From Parazoarcus communis SWub3 = DSM 12120 (GTDB lineage: Bacteria > Pseudomonadota > Gammaproteobacteria > Burkholderiales > Rhodocyclaceae): a stretch of DNA of 64,000 bases. Position numbers and translations under genes: made by a program. The notes below the pieces were generated by a model. The model was not told the DNA's origin. It searched no databases and saw only the letters and a program-made list of their open reading frames with translations. The DNA lies in the NCBI RefSeq assembly GCF_003226565.1, contig NZ_QKOE01000005.1:234846-298845 (forward strand), written 5' to 3'. Of the stretch, positions 10,504 through 19,814 are shown one piece after another (the first letter of the stretch is position 1; every line of letters begins with the position of its first letter).

Positions 10504-11106
10504 ATGGAATTCAAGACCTTCGTGTTCTACTTTCTGGCGGCGATCCTGGTGTTCGCCGCACTGAGAGTCATCACTGCCCGAAACCCGGTGCACGCTGCAC
10601 TTTATCTGGTGCTGGCCTTCTTCAATGCGGGCGGTATCTGGCTGCTGCTGCACGCCGAGTTCCTCGCCATCACCCTGGTGATGGTCTATGTCGGCGCGGT
10701 GATGGTGTTGTTCCTGTTCGTGGTGATGATGCTGGACATCAACCTCGACCGCCTTCGTCAGGGCTTCTGGAGTTACCTGCCGCTGGGCGCGATGATCGGC
10801 ATCCTGCTGGTGATCGAAATGGCATTGGTGCTGGGTGGTCAGTACTTCGGTCTTGAAGCGATGCCGGCGCCGCCTGCGCCGGGTGAGGGTTACAGCAACA
10901 CCCGCGAGATCGGGCGTGTGCTCTACACCGATTACGTCTATCCGTTCGAGCTTGCATCACTGGTGTTGCTGGTGGCAATGGTCGCCGCGGTGTCGCTGAC
11001 GTTGCGCAAGCGCAAGGGAACCAAGTACATCGATCCGGCCCTGCAGGTGGCTGTGAAGCGCGAAGGTCGCGTGGAACTGGTCAAGATGCAGGCCGAGAAG
11101 GAATAA
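10504..11106 (+). CDS. nuoJ: NADH-quinone oxidoreductase subunit J
   Basis: Membrane subunit of 200 residues with five predicted transmembrane helices, including the conserved VMVYVGAVMVLFLFVVMMLD helix. It is followed by a 57-bp spacer before nuoK that holds a hairpin (GCGCCGG/CCGGCGC, about 11126-11145) without a T tract; this may be an mRNA-stability element rather than a terminator. Confidence 0.95.
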   Translation: MEFKTFVFYFLAAILVFAALRVITARNPVHAALYLVLAFFNAGGIWLLLHAEFLAITLVMVYVGAVMVLFLFVVMMLDINLDRLRQGFWSYLPLGAMIGILLVIEMALVLGGQYFGLEAMPAPPAPGEGYSNTREIGRVLYTDYVYPFELASLVLLVAMVAAVSLTLRKRKGTKYIDPALQVAVKREGRVELVKMQAEKE

Positions 11107-11163
11107 CAAGCGCGAACAAAAACCGCGCCGGCGGTGTCCGGCGCGATCAGGGAGTAGTCATAG

Positions 11164-11469
11164 ATGCTTTCGCTTTCCCATTACCTCATCCTGGGCGCGA
11201 TCCTGTTCGCGATCAGCGTGGTCGGGATCTTCCTCAACCGGAAGAACCTCATCGTGCTGTTGATGGCCATCGAGCTGATGCTGCTCGCGGTCAATCTCAA
11301 CTTCATCGCGTTCTCGCACTATCTGGGCGACATCGCCGGCCAGATCTTCGTTTTCTTCATCCTCACCGTGGCGGCGGCCGAATCGGCCATCGGTCTTGCG
11401 ATCCTGGTTGTGCTGTTCCGCAACCTGCGCACCATCCACGTTGATGATCTGGACAGCCTCAAGGGTTAA
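11164..11469 (+). CDS. nuoK: NADH-quinone oxidoreductase subunit K
   Basis: A 101-residue MrpC-like membrane subunit with three transmembrane helices. The conserved glutamates of the proton path are in [14 protein letters not shown] and in [12 protein letters not shown]. nuoL starts 12 bp downstream. Confidence 0.97.
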   Translation: MLSLSHYLILGAILFAISVVGIFLNRKNLIVLLMAIELMLLAVNLNFIAFSHYLGDIAGQIFVFFILTVAAAESAIGLAILVVLFRNLRTIHVDDLDSLKG

Positions 11470-11481
11470 GGAAGCGTCACG

Positions 11482-13527
11482 ATGACGGACATGCAGAAGC
11501 TCTATCTCCTCGTGCCGCTGGCGCCGCTGGTCGGCGCCATCCTGGCCGGTCTGTTCGGCAAGCTGATCGGCCGAACCGGCGCGCACATTGCCACCATCCT
11601 GGGGGTGGCGATCGCCTTTGCCGCGTCGGTGGTCATCTATCAGGATGTGGCCGCAGGCAACACCTTCAACGGCACGGTTTACACCTGGATGCAGGCGGCG
11701 GGCATCACGTTTGAAGTCGGTTTCCAGATTGACAGCCTGACCGTGATGATGATGCTGGTGGTGACCTTCGTGTCGCTGATGGTGCACATCTACACCATCG
11801 GCTACATGTCGGAGGATCCTGGTTACCAGCGCTTCTTCAGCTATATCTCCTTGTTCACCTTCTCCATGCTGATGCTGGTGATGTCGAACAACTTCCTGCA
11901 GTTGTTCTTCGGCTGGGAGGCGGTGGGCCTGGTGTCCTACCTGCTGATCGGCTTCTGGTATGAGCGCCCGACTGCGATCTACGCCAACATGAAGGCCTTC
12001 CTGGTCAACCGCGTCGGCGACTTCGGCTTCCTGCTCGGTATTGGCCTGATCGTGGCCTACACCGGCAGCCTCAACTACGCGGAAGTGTTTGCCAAGGCGC
12101 AGGAACTGTCGGTGACCGAAATGGCCTACACCGGCTGGCCGCTGCTCACCGCAATCTGTATCTGCCTGTTCATTGGCGCGATGGGTAAATCGGCACAGGT
12201 GCCGCTGCACGTCTGGCTACCGGATTCGATGGAAGGCCCGACTCCAATTTCGGCACTGATTCACGCCGCGACCATGGTGACCGCAGGCATCTTCATGGTG
12301 GCGCGCATGTCGCCGCTGTTCGAACTGTCCGATGTCGCACTGTCCTTCGTACTGGTCATCGGTGCCACCACGGCACTGTTCATGGGCTTCCTCGGCATCA
12401 TCCAGAATGACATCAAGCGCGTTGTGGCGTATTCGACGCTGTCCCAGCTGGGTTACATGACGGTTGCGCTCGGTGTGTCCGCCTACTCGGCAGCGGTGTT
12501 CCACCTGATGACCCACGCCTTCTTCAAAGCCCTGTTGTTCCTGGGGGCGGGCTCGGTGATCATCGGCATGCACCATGATCAGGACATCCGCAACATGGGC
12601 GGCCTGTGGAAGTACATGCCCATCACCTGGCTGACGTCGCTGCTCGGTTCGCTGGCGCTGATTGGTTTCCCGTTCTTCTCCGGCTTCTACTCCAAGGACT
12701 CGATCATCGAGGCGGTGCATGCCTCGACCATCCCGGGAGCAGGGTACGCAATGGTTTGCGTGTTGCTCGGCGTGTTCGTGACCGCGTTCTACTCCTTCCG
12801 TATGTATTTCCTGGTATTCCACGGCAAGGAGCGCTTCGGTCAGGCACATCATGATGATCATGCCCATGCTGACGCGCATGGTGACCATGGCGACGGGCAC
12901 GACGATCATGGTCATGACGATCATCACCACCATGGCCTTGCTCCGGGCCAGAAGCCACACGAGTCGCCGCTGGTGGTCACCCTGCCGCTGATCCTGCTCG
13001 CGATCCCCTCGGTGTTGATCGGCTTCTTCACCATCGAGCCGATGCTGTTCGGTGACTGGTTCAAGAACGTGATCTTCGTCGGTGAAAACCATGTGGGCCT
13101 GAAGGAGCTTGCGGAAGCTTTCCACGGTCCGGTGGGCATGGCGATCCACGGTCTGCAGACCGCACCGTTCTGGCTGGCAATGGCGGGTGTCGCAGTGGCC
13201 TGGTTCTTCTACATGGTCAAGCCGGAGATTCCGGCAGCCATCCAGCGCACCTTCAAGCCGCTGAACACGGTGCTGGAGAACAAGTACTACTTCGACCGCT
13301 TCAACGAGATCTTCTTTGCTGCAGGTGCACGCCTGCTGGGCAAGGGCTTGTGGAAGGGCGGTGATCAGGCCCTGATCGATGGTGTTGCGATCAATGGCAC
13401 GGCGAAGCTGGTGGGCTGGATTGCGCAGATCTCGCGTCTGTTCCAGACCGGGCACCTGTACCAGTACGCCTTCACCATGATCATTGGCGTGTTCATCCTG
13501 CTGACTTACTGGCTGAACAAGGCCTGA
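11482..13527 (+). CDS. nuoL: NADH-quinone oxidoreductase subunit L (proton pump)
   Basis: Large antiporter-like membrane subunit, 681 residues, with the long lateral helix at its C-terminus. FGWEAVGLVSYLLIGFWYERP and the lysine/histidine proton-path helices (MGKSAQVPLHVWLPDSMEGPTPISALIHAATMV) are standard. An unusual stretch very rich in histidine and aspartate lies at about residues 455-492, between transmembrane segments. It is much longer than the loop in E. coli NuoL. Confidence 0.97.
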   Translation: MTDMQKLYLLVPLAPLVGAILAGLFGKLIGRTGAHIATILGVAIAFAASVVIYQDVAAGNTFNGTVYTWMQAAGITFEVGFQIDSLTVMMMLVVTFVSLMVHIYTIGYMSEDPGYQRFFSYISLFTFSMLMLVMSNNFLQLFFGWEAVGLVSYLLIGFWYERPTAIYANMKAFLVNRVGDFGFLLGIGLIVAYTGSLNYAEVFAKAQELSVTEMAYTGWPLLTAICICLFIGAMGKSAQVPLHVWLPDSMEGPTPISALIHAATMVTAGIFMVARMSPLFELSDVALSFVLVIGATTALFMGFLGIIQNDIKRVVAYSTLSQLGYMTVALGVSAYSAAVFHLMTHAFFKALLFLGAGSVIIGMHHDQDIRNMGGLWKYMPITWLTSLLGSLALIGFPFFSGFYSKDSIIEAVHASTIPGAGYAMVCVLLGVFVTAFYSFRMYFLVFHGKERFGQAHHDDHAHADAHGDHGDGHDDHGHDDHHHHGLAPGQKPHESPLVVTLPLILLAIPSVLIGFFTIEPMLFGDWFKNVIFVGENHVGLKELAEAFHGPVGMAIHGLQTAPFWLAMAGVAVAWFFYMVKPEIPAAIQRTFKPLNTVLENKYYFDRFNEIFFAAGARLLGKGLWKGGDQALIDGVAINGTAKLVGWIAQISRLFQTGHLYQYAFTMIIGVFILLTYWLNKA

Positions 13528-13603
13528 GTCGGCACGTGAAACGCAGGGATTTCAAACTACAAGATCGACGCGCCGCGTGCGGCGCATGGAACGGAAAGCA
13601 ACG

Positions 13604-15085
13604 ATGACGGACATTCCCTACCTCAGTCTGGCGATCTGGGTGCCGATTATTGGCGGGCTGCTGGTGCTCGCCACCGGTTCCGACCGAAACGCCCCGATGG
13701 CGCGAGCGCTTGCGCTGTTGGTGGCGATCGTCGGCTTCGTCGTGACCATTCCGCTCTACACCGGATTTGATCTCTCGACCAGCGCGATGCAGTTCGTCGA
13801 GATCTCGCCTTGGGTGCCGCGCTTCAACATCAACTACCACCTCGGGGTTGACGGCATCTCGGTGCTGTTCGTGATCCTCAACGCCTTCATCACCATTCTG
13901 GTCGTGGGGGCTGGCTGGCAGGTGATCGAGGAGAAGGTGGCCCAGTACATGGCGGCCTTCCTGATCATGTCGGGCCTGATGAACGGTATCTTCTCCGCGC
14001 TGGATGGCGTGCTGTTCTACGTGTTCTTCGAAGCTTCGCTGATCCCGCTGTATCTGATCATCGGCATCTGGGGCGGGCCGAACCGCGTTTATGCGGCGAT
14101 CAAGTTCTTCCTCTACACGCTGTTTGGCTCGCTGCTGATGCTGATCGCATTGCTCTACCTGTTCATGGAGTCGGGTGGCAGCTTCAGCATCCTCGACTGG
14201 CACCAGTTGCCGCTGGGCATCGAACCGCAGATGCTGATCTTCTTTGCCTTCCTGATCGCCTTCGGGGTCAAGGTACCGATGTGGCCGGTGCATACCTGGC
14301 TGCCCGACGCCCACGTCGAGGCGCCCACCGGGGGTTCGGTGGTGCTGGCAGCAATCGGCCTGAAGTTGGGCGCCTACGGCTTCCTGCGTTTCTCGCTGCC
14401 GATCCTGCCGGATGCCGCGCAGGAACTGGCGCCGCTGGTCATCACGCTGTCGTTGATCGCGGTGGTGTACATCGGTTTCGTCGCGCTGGTTCAGGCCGAC
14501 ATGAAAAAACTGGTGGCCTATTCGTCGATTGCCCACATGGGTTTCGTCACCCTTGGCTTCTTCATGCTCAACCCGCTGGGTATCGAAGGTGCGCTGGTAC
14601 AGATGATTTCCCACGGTTTCGTGTCCGGCGCGATGTTCCTTTGTATTGGGGTGCTCTACGACCGCATGCACTCGCGCCAGATTGCCGATTACGGTGGTGT
14701 GGTGCACTCGATGCCCAAGTTTGCCGCCTTCTTCATGCTGTTTTCGATGGCCAATGCCGGCCTGCCGGCCACCAGTGGCTTTGTCGGTGAGTTCATGGTG
14801 ATCCTGGCCGCAGTGCAGTACAACTTCTGGATTGCCTTCCTTGCGGCAACCACGCTGATCGTCGGCGCGGCCTACACCTTGTGGATGTACAAGCGGGTGA
14901 TCTTCGGAGCGGTGGCCAACAAGCACGTTGCCGAACTCGAGGACATCAACGCCCGCGAGTTTGCCATCCTCGGCATTCTGGCCTTGTGCGTGCTCGGCAT
15001 GGGTCTGTATCCCTTCCCCTTCACCGAAGTGATGCATGCCTCGGTGGAAGAACTCCTGCGGCATGTTGCCGTGAGCAAGCTCTGA
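13604..15085 (+). CDS. nuoM: NADH-quinone oxidoreductase subunit M (proton pump)
   Basis: Antiporter-like membrane subunit of complex I, 493 residues with about 14 transmembrane helices. The conserved [37 protein letters not shown] and [14 protein letters not shown] segments contain the proton-path Glu, Lys and His residues. The ATG at 13604 (after AACGGAAAGCAACG) gives the standard [18 protein letters not shown]; upstream in-frame codons are non-conserved. Confidence 0.97.
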   Translation: MTDIPYLSLAIWVPIIGGLLVLATGSDRNAPMARALALLVAIVGFVVTIPLYTGFDLSTSAMQFVEISPWVPRFNINYHLGVDGISVLFVILNAFITILVVGAGWQVIEEKVAQYMAAFLIMSGLMNGIFSALDGVLFYVFFEASLIPLYLIIGIWGGPNRVYAAIKFFLYTLFGSLLMLIALLYLFMESGGSFSILDWHQLPLGIEPQMLIFFAFLIAFGVKVPMWPVHTWLPDAHVEAPTGGSVVLAAIGLKLGAYGFLRFSLPILPDAAQELAPLVITLSLIAVVYIGFVALVQADMKKLVAYSSIAHMGFVTLGFFMLNPLGIEGALVQMISHGFVSGAMFLCIGVLYDRMHSRQIADYGGVVHSMPKFAAFFMLFSMANAGLPATSGFVGEFMVILAAVQYNFWIAFLAATTLIVGAAYTLWMYKRVIFGAVANKHVAELEDINAREFAILGILALCVLGMGLYPFPFTEVMHASVEELLRHVAVSKL

Positions 15086-15122
15086 GCGAGCGGGCGAGAC
15101 ATTTGAACGGACTGGTCAGAAG

Positions 15123-16592
15123 ATGAACTTTGTTGTCCCCGACTTCTACCCCGCAGCGGCCGAGATCTTCGTCGCCGTGATGGCGCTCGTGATCATGCTG
15201 GCAACCACCTTTGCCCGCCGGATCGCCCGTACGCTCGGCTACGCACTGACGCAGATCACATTGATCGCGGCGGCCTTCATCACCATCTTCACCATGGATG
15301 GTCAGGTCAGCTACACCTTCAGCAACATGTTCATCAGCGACCTGATGGGCGACTTCCTGAAGCTGATGATCTACTTCTCCATGGCGATCGCGCTGCTGTA
15401 CGGACGCAGCTACCTTGCCGACCGCAACATCGACAAGCCGGAGTATTACCTGCTGTCCGTGTTGATGACGCTGGGCATGATGGTGATGGTCACCTCCAAC
15501 CACATGCTGACGATGTACATCGGCCTGGAGATGATGTCGCTCGCGTTGTATGCGCTGGTTGCTTTCGATCGCGATTCCGCGCGCTCCACCGAAGCCGGCA
15601 TGAAGTATTTCGTGCTGGGCGCGCTGGCTTCCGGCCTGCTGCTGTATGGCATGTCGATGGTGTATGGCGCCACCGGTACGCTCGAGTTCTCCGGCGTGGC
15701 GCAAGCTGTCTACAACCAGTCGGCAAACAGCTCGGTGCTGCTGTTCGGCCTGGTTTTCCTGGTGGCGGGCATCTGCTTCAAGCTGGGTGTGGTGCCGTTC
15801 CACATGTGGGTGCCTGACGTCTATCAGGGGGCCTCTACCGCGGTGACCTTGATCATCGCGACTGCGCCCAAGCTGGCCGCTTTTGCAATGGCCGTGCGCT
15901 TGCTGATCTGGGGCTTGTTCGAGATTGCCGACCAATGGCAGACCATGCTGATGTTCGTCGCGGTTGCGTCGATCATCCTTGGCAACCTGGCTGCGATTGC
16001 ACAAAGCAACATCAAGCGCATGCTGGCCTACTCGGGTATCTCGCACATGGGCTTCATGCTGCTGGGCTTGCTTGCCGGTGTGGTCGAAGGTGACCGTCAC
16101 TTTGCGCTCAATGCCTACAGTTCGGCGATGTTCTATGCGGTGTCCTACGTGATCATGAGCCTCGCGTCCTTCGGCATGGTCATCCTGCTGTCGCGTGCGG
16201 GCTTCGAGGCCGAGCGCATCGATGACTTCAAGGGTCTGAACAAGCGCAGCCCGTGGTTTGCTGCGGTAATGATGTTCGTGATGTTCTCGATGGCCGGTAT
16301 TCCGTTCTTCATTGGCTTCTTTGCCAAGCTGTCGGTGCTGCAGGCCGTGGTGGCTGCTGGCTACTTCTGGCTGGCTGCGGTTGCAGTGGTCATGTCGGTG
16401 ATCGGCGCCTACTACTACCTGCGGATCGTCAAGATCATGTACTTCGACGAGCCGGAGGACACCACCCCCATCCAGGCGCCGGCAGAACTGCGTGTGATGC
16501 TGTCGGCCAACGGCATCGCGATTGCCGCGCTGGGTCTGGCACCGCAGATGCTGATGTCGTTGTGCGCATACGCGCTGCTTGCCTCGCTCTGA
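15123..16592 (+). CDS. nuoN: NADH-quinone oxidoreductase subunit N (proton pump)
   Basis: Third antiporter-like subunit and last nuo gene, 489 residues. It has [36 protein letters not shown] and [18 protein letters not shown]. The 14-gene set A-N is complete and in canonical order with no insertion. Many betaproteobacteria carry a small DUF2818 gene after nuoN; I do not see one here, and the next gene is a NUDIX hydrolase 28-40 bp downstream. Confidence 0.97.
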   Translation: MNFVVPDFYPAAAEIFVAVMALVIMLATTFARRIARTLGYALTQITLIAAAFITIFTMDGQVSYTFSNMFISDLMGDFLKLMIYFSMAIALLYGRSYLADRNIDKPEYYLLSVLMTLGMMVMVTSNHMLTMYIGLEMMSLALYALVAFDRDSARSTEAGMKYFVLGALASGLLLYGMSMVYGATGTLEFSGVAQAVYNQSANSSVLLFGLVFLVAGICFKLGVVPFHMWVPDVYQGASTAVTLIIATAPKLAAFAMAVRLLIWGLFEIADQWQTMLMFVAVASIILGNLAAIAQSNIKRMLAYSGISHMGFMLLGLLAGVVEGDRHFALNAYSSAMFYAVSYVIMSLASFGMVILLSRAGFEAERIDDFKGLNKRSPWFAAVMMFVMFSMAGIPFFIGFFAKLSVLQAVVAAGYFWLAAVAVVMSVIGAYYYLRIVKIMYFDEPEDTTPIQAPAELRVMLSANGIAIAALGLAPQMLMSLCAYALLASL

Positions 16593-16620
16593 TCGGGACT
16601 GAAGCTTGTCGTCGGTGGAC

Positions 16621-17205
16621 ATGCATGCCATGAGCCCGTCGGCCAAGCCCTCAGTACCTGAGCAACAGGATCCGCTGACCGAGACCTGCATCACCACCGA
16701 GCAGGTTTTCGATGGGGGGATGCTGAAGGTCTGGAGAGACCGCGTCACGCTGCCCGATGGCGGGCAGTCGTGGCGGGAGTATGTCAAGCACCCGGGTGCA
16801 GTCGTCGTGGCCGCGGTGCTGCCTGACGGCAGCCTGGTGTTTGAACGACAGTTCCGTTATCCGCTGCACCGCAGCTTTCTTGAGTTGCCGGCTGGCAAGA
16901 TTGATCCGGGTGAGGACATCCTCGCCTGTGCCATTCGCGAGTTGCGCGAGGAAACCGGCTACGAGGCCGCCCACTGGGAATACCTTGGCGTGATGCACGC
17001 CTGCATCGGCTATTCCGATGAGCGCATCGAGATGTTCCTCGCCACCGATCTCACCCACGTTGGTCATTGCTGGGATGAAGGCGAGTTTCTCGAAATTCTC
17101 CAGTTCCAGCCGGAAGACGCGCGGGCGGCCGTGCTTGATGGCCGGATCACCGATAGCAAGACCATTACCACCTTGTTTCACGTCCTCCCCCGACTGGGGG
17201 GGTGA
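16621..17205 (+). CDS. NUDIX hydrolase, probable ADP-ribose pyrophosphatase
   Basis: Hydrolyses a nucleoside diphosphate linked to another moiety; the subfamily with FLELPAGKIDPGE and an E-x-x-E-E-T-G box resembles NudF-type ADP-ribose pyrophosphatases. The NUDIX box runs over about residues 91-113 (GKIDPGED...RELREETGY). The start is uncertain: TTG at 16606, ATG at 16621 and ATG at 16630 are in frame with no strong Shine-Dalgarno. Its position directly after nuoN suggests co-transcription and a link to NAD metabolism, which is an inference. Confidence 0.85.
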   Translation: MHAMSPSAKPSVPEQQDPLTETCITTEQVFDGGMLKVWRDRVTLPDGGQSWREYVKHPGAVVVAAVLPDGSLVFERQFRYPLHRSFLELPAGKIDPGEDILACAIRELREETGYEAAHWEYLGVMHACIGYSDERIEMFLATDLTHVGHCWDEGEFLEILQFQPEDARAAVLDGRITDSKTITTLFHVLPRLGG

Positions 17206-17309
17206 TTTCTCACTGCGTGCAGGCCTTCGGTCACGGTCCTCAATGCATTTCGTATCATTGGAGCGAAGCGAAGTTTGAAGGTGGTTTGAGGCTAGATTCC
17301 TCCTCCAGT

Positions 17310-17336
17310 TAAGGTTTGAGTGCAGACAGTCGCCTC
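17310..17336 (+). promoter_or_regulatory. LafS/sigma-28-like promoter of the PilZ gene
   Basis: TAAG (17310-17313, preceded by T), a 15-nt spacer and GTCGCCTC (17329-17336). It matches the motif found before flgM, fliD and both flagellin genes of this window. It lies 45 bp before the PilZ start codon. Confidence 0.6.
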
Positions 17337-17381
17337 TTCATGACTTGCATGGCCTCGCCATGCATTTCCTGGAGGCGGTAC

Positions 17382-17717
17382 ATGCGTGAGTTGAGCCGGA
17401 TCGTCATGCGCTCGATGTTCAGAATCAAGGTCTATCTACGGACCGAGAACCGCATGATTGGCTACGTCGGTGACCTGTCGGAGAGTGGGCTCAAACTGCT
17501 GACCGATGACCCCCTGGATGTTGGGGCGCAGTATGCCCTCAGCCTGCGCATGCGGGGGCTGGACGGTGAACTCAGAGCCACCGAGGTCGACGGCCTGTGC
17601 TGCTGGAGTCAGCGAGGTGCACGCAGCGGTCATGTCGAGTCGGGCCTGAGGGTGGATGTGCCGTCTTCGGCCTATTCCGCCTTGATACGTGGCATGCGAC
17701 GGCGCGGCAAGGGCTGA
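17382..17717 (+). CDS. Single-domain PilZ protein (c-di-GMP receptor)
   Basis: A 111-residue protein made of one PilZ domain. It has the RxxxR c-di-GMP-binding motif at residues 10-14 (RSMFR) and DxSxxG at 31-36 (DLSESG). The ATG at 17382 has GGAGG six bases upstream, which settles the start. It sits at the edge of the flagellar locus, and its stop codon abuts that of the convergent flhA with no gap (TGATCA at 17715-17720). With a promoter shared with flagellar late genes, it is a good candidate for a c-di-GMP effector of this flagellum. It lacks the YcgR N-terminal domain, so a YcgR-like brake role is a guess. Confidence 0.85.
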   Translation: MRELSRIVMRSMFRIKVYLRTENRMIGYVGDLSESGLKLLTDDPLDVGAQYALSLRMRGLDGELRATEVDGLCCWSQRGARSGHVESGLRVDVPSSAYSALIRGMRRRGKG

Positions 17718-19814
17718 TCAGCCCAATGTTCCATACAGGCTGACCGACACGCGGTCCGGGATCTCGTTCTGTGACAGGACGTGCAACCCTGGACTGAAAA
17801 CCCGTGCGTAGCGGGCCAGTAGCGGGCGCAGTTGCGGCAACACTACCAAAATCGGTGGCTGACCCGCAGCCCGCAGCTTCTCCTTCACGACCGGCATGCT
17901 CGATTGCAATTGGCCGAGCAGGCTTGGATCAACCGGAATGCTGTCCAGGCTGACCTGGCCGGCTTGCTGGGCTGCGGTAAGGGCGCCCATCAAGGTGTTC
18001 TCCAGCGTGTTGTCGAGAACGAAGATCGATAGATCCTTGCGGTCGCCTGCGACACTGGACAGGATGCTGCGGCGCAGGGCGAAGCGGACGTCGGAGGCCA
18101 GCAGGATGGGGTCCTTCGAGATCTCGCTGCTCTCCACCAATGCGGTGGCGATGGTGTTGATGTCCTTTAGCGACACCTGCTCCTGCAACAGCATGCGGTA
18201 TACCCGGTGCTGAACCGTGTGGGAGAGTTGGGCGCGCAGGCTCTCGGTCAGCTTTGGAGATTGCACCGAGAGGCGTTGCAGCAGTTGCTCGACGTCGTCG
18301 TGGGTGAATAGTTCGGGCAGGTGCTCGCGGACAATCTTGTTCAGATGCGTTGCAATGACGCCGGACGGATCGATGACCTGGTAGCCCAGGTTGAGGGCGT
18401 GGGTCTTGTCCTCGGGGCGAATCCAGACCACCGGCATCGCATAGGCAGGGTCAATGCCGATGATGCCATCGATTTCGCCGTAGAGATTGGGCGAGGGAAT
18501 GGCCATGAGATGCTCGGGATGGATCTCGGTGTCCTCGACCTTCTCACCATTGATGAACAATTGGTACTGCTGGGGCTTCAGGCGCAGGCTGTCGCGGATC
18601 TGAACTTCCGGCAGCAGGAAGCCGAAAGTCTCTGACAATGTCTGGCGTACGCCGCGTACGCGCTGAGGCAGCGGGGCACCAGCCTCGGGACTGACCAACC
18701 CGACCAGTTTGTAACCGAGCGAGATCGAGATGCTGTCCACCAGCGGGATATCTTGCCAGTCGAGTTTCTGTGCGTGTTCGGCATCCATGGCCTTGGCAAT
18801 GGCACTGGCGTTCTCATGACTTTCGTTGTCGGTGACAGGCTGGAAGCGCGAGACAGCCCACCCGATCATCGCGATCAGTGCGGAGAAGCCCAGAAACGCC
18901 AGGTGCGGCATCCCCGGTACGATGGCCAGCACGAACAGGATGCCTGCCACGGTGTAGATCAGGCTGGGCGAAACCAGCAACTGCTGGCGGATCTGCGATG
19001 GCATCGCAGCGGACTCATTGATCCGGGTGACGATGATCGCCGCCGCTGTCGACAGCAGCAAGGCCGGGATCTGTGCCACCAGACCGTCACCGATGGTGAG
19101 CAGGGCATACTGGCGGAAGGCGTCACCTGCCCCCAGGTCATGGATGAACAGCCCGATTGCAAAGCCGCCGATCAGGTTGATCAGCAGGATCAGGATGCCG
19201 GCAACCGCATCGCCACGCACGAACTTCGCAGCGCCGTCCATCGCACCGTAGAAGTCCGCTTCCTTGCCGACGTCCTTGCGCCTTTGCTTGGCTTCTTCCT
19301 GGCTGATGAGGCCGGCGTTGAGGTCGGCGTCAATCGCCATCTGCTTGCCGGGCAGCGCGTCCAGGGTGAAGCGGGCGGTTACCTCCGAGATCCGCTCGCC
19401 ACCCTTGGTGACGACCATGAAGTTGATCACCATCAGGATCACGAACACGATCAGACCGACGATGAAGTTGCCACCGATCACCACTTCACCAAAAGCTTCG
19501 ATGACCTTGCCGGCGGCGGCGCTACCGGTGTGTCCCTCGAGCAGGACCACGCGGGTAGAGGCCACATTGAGCGTCAGCCGCATCAGTGTGGTGATCAGGA
19601 TGATGGTGGGAAACAACGAGAAATCAAGCGGTCGCTTGGCCGAGACGCTGACCATCAGCACCAGGATGGCGACCGAAATGTTGAAAGTAAACAACATGTC
19701 CAGCACCAGCGGGGGCAGGGGCAGGATGATCATCGCCAGGATCGAGAGGATGATCACCGGAATGCCGATCTGGCCGCTGGTGAGGATGGGCAGCAGGGGT
19801 TTGAGTGCTTTCAT
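17718..19814 (-). CDS. flhA: Flagellar export gate protein FlhA (lateral type, LfhA)
   Basis: Integral membrane component of the flagellar type III export gate that uses proton motive force and docks chaperone-substrate complexes with its cytoplasmic domain. The 698-residue protein has about eight N-terminal transmembrane helices, the FHIPEP signature RISEVTARFTLDALPGKQMA and a C-terminal cytoplasmic domain ending in SVSLYGTLG. Last gene of the minus-strand operon fliM-N-P-Q-R-flhB-flhA. Its ATG overlaps the flhB stop (ATGA). Confidence 0.96.
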   Translation of the reverse strand: MKALKPLLPILTSGQIGIPVIILSILAMIILPLPPLVLDMLFTFNISVAILVLMVSVSAKRPLDFSLFPTIILITTLMRLTLNVASTRVVLLEGHTGSAAAGKVIEAFGEVVIGGNFIVGLIVFVILMVINFMVVTKGGERISEVTARFTLDALPGKQMAIDADLNAGLISQEEAKQRRKDVGKEADFYGAMDGAAKFVRGDAVAGILILLINLIGGFAIGLFIHDLGAGDAFRQYALLTIGDGLVAQIPALLLSTAAAIIVTRINESAAMPSQIRQQLLVSPSLIYTVAGILFVLAIVPGMPHLAFLGFSALIAMIGWAVSRFQPVTDNESHENASAIAKAMDAEHAQKLDWQDIPLVDSISISLGYKLVGLVSPEAGAPLPQRVRGVRQTLSETFGFLLPEVQIRDSLRLKPQQYQLFINGEKVEDTEIHPEHLMAIPSPNLYGEIDGIIGIDPAYAMPVVWIRPEDKTHALNLGYQVIDPSGVIATHLNKIVREHLPELFTHDDVEQLLQRLSVQSPKLTESLRAQLSHTVQHRVYRMLLQEQVSLKDINTIATALVESSEISKDPILLASDVRFALRRSILSSVAGDRKDLSIFVLDNTLENTLMGALTAAQQAGQVSLDSIPVDPSLLGQLQSSMPVVKEKLRAAGQPPILVVLPQLRPLLARYARVFSPGLHVLSQNEIPDRVSVSLYGTLG

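Noticed and set aside
11126-11145. A hairpin between nuoJ and nuoK taken as a terminator
   Set aside because: It has no T tract and lies within the nuo operon, whose genes must be co-expressed.
12844-12962. Repeated CAT/GAT/CAC codons in nuoL as a possible CRISPR or tandem repeat
   Set aside because: The units are irregular and in frame. They encode a His/Asp-rich loop with no spacers or regular period.
13493-15064. A long minus-strand frame opposite nuoM, and similar ones opposite nuoL, nuoN and lpdA
   Set aside because: All lie fully within strongly conserved genes and give low-complexity His/Gln/Asp-rich translations.
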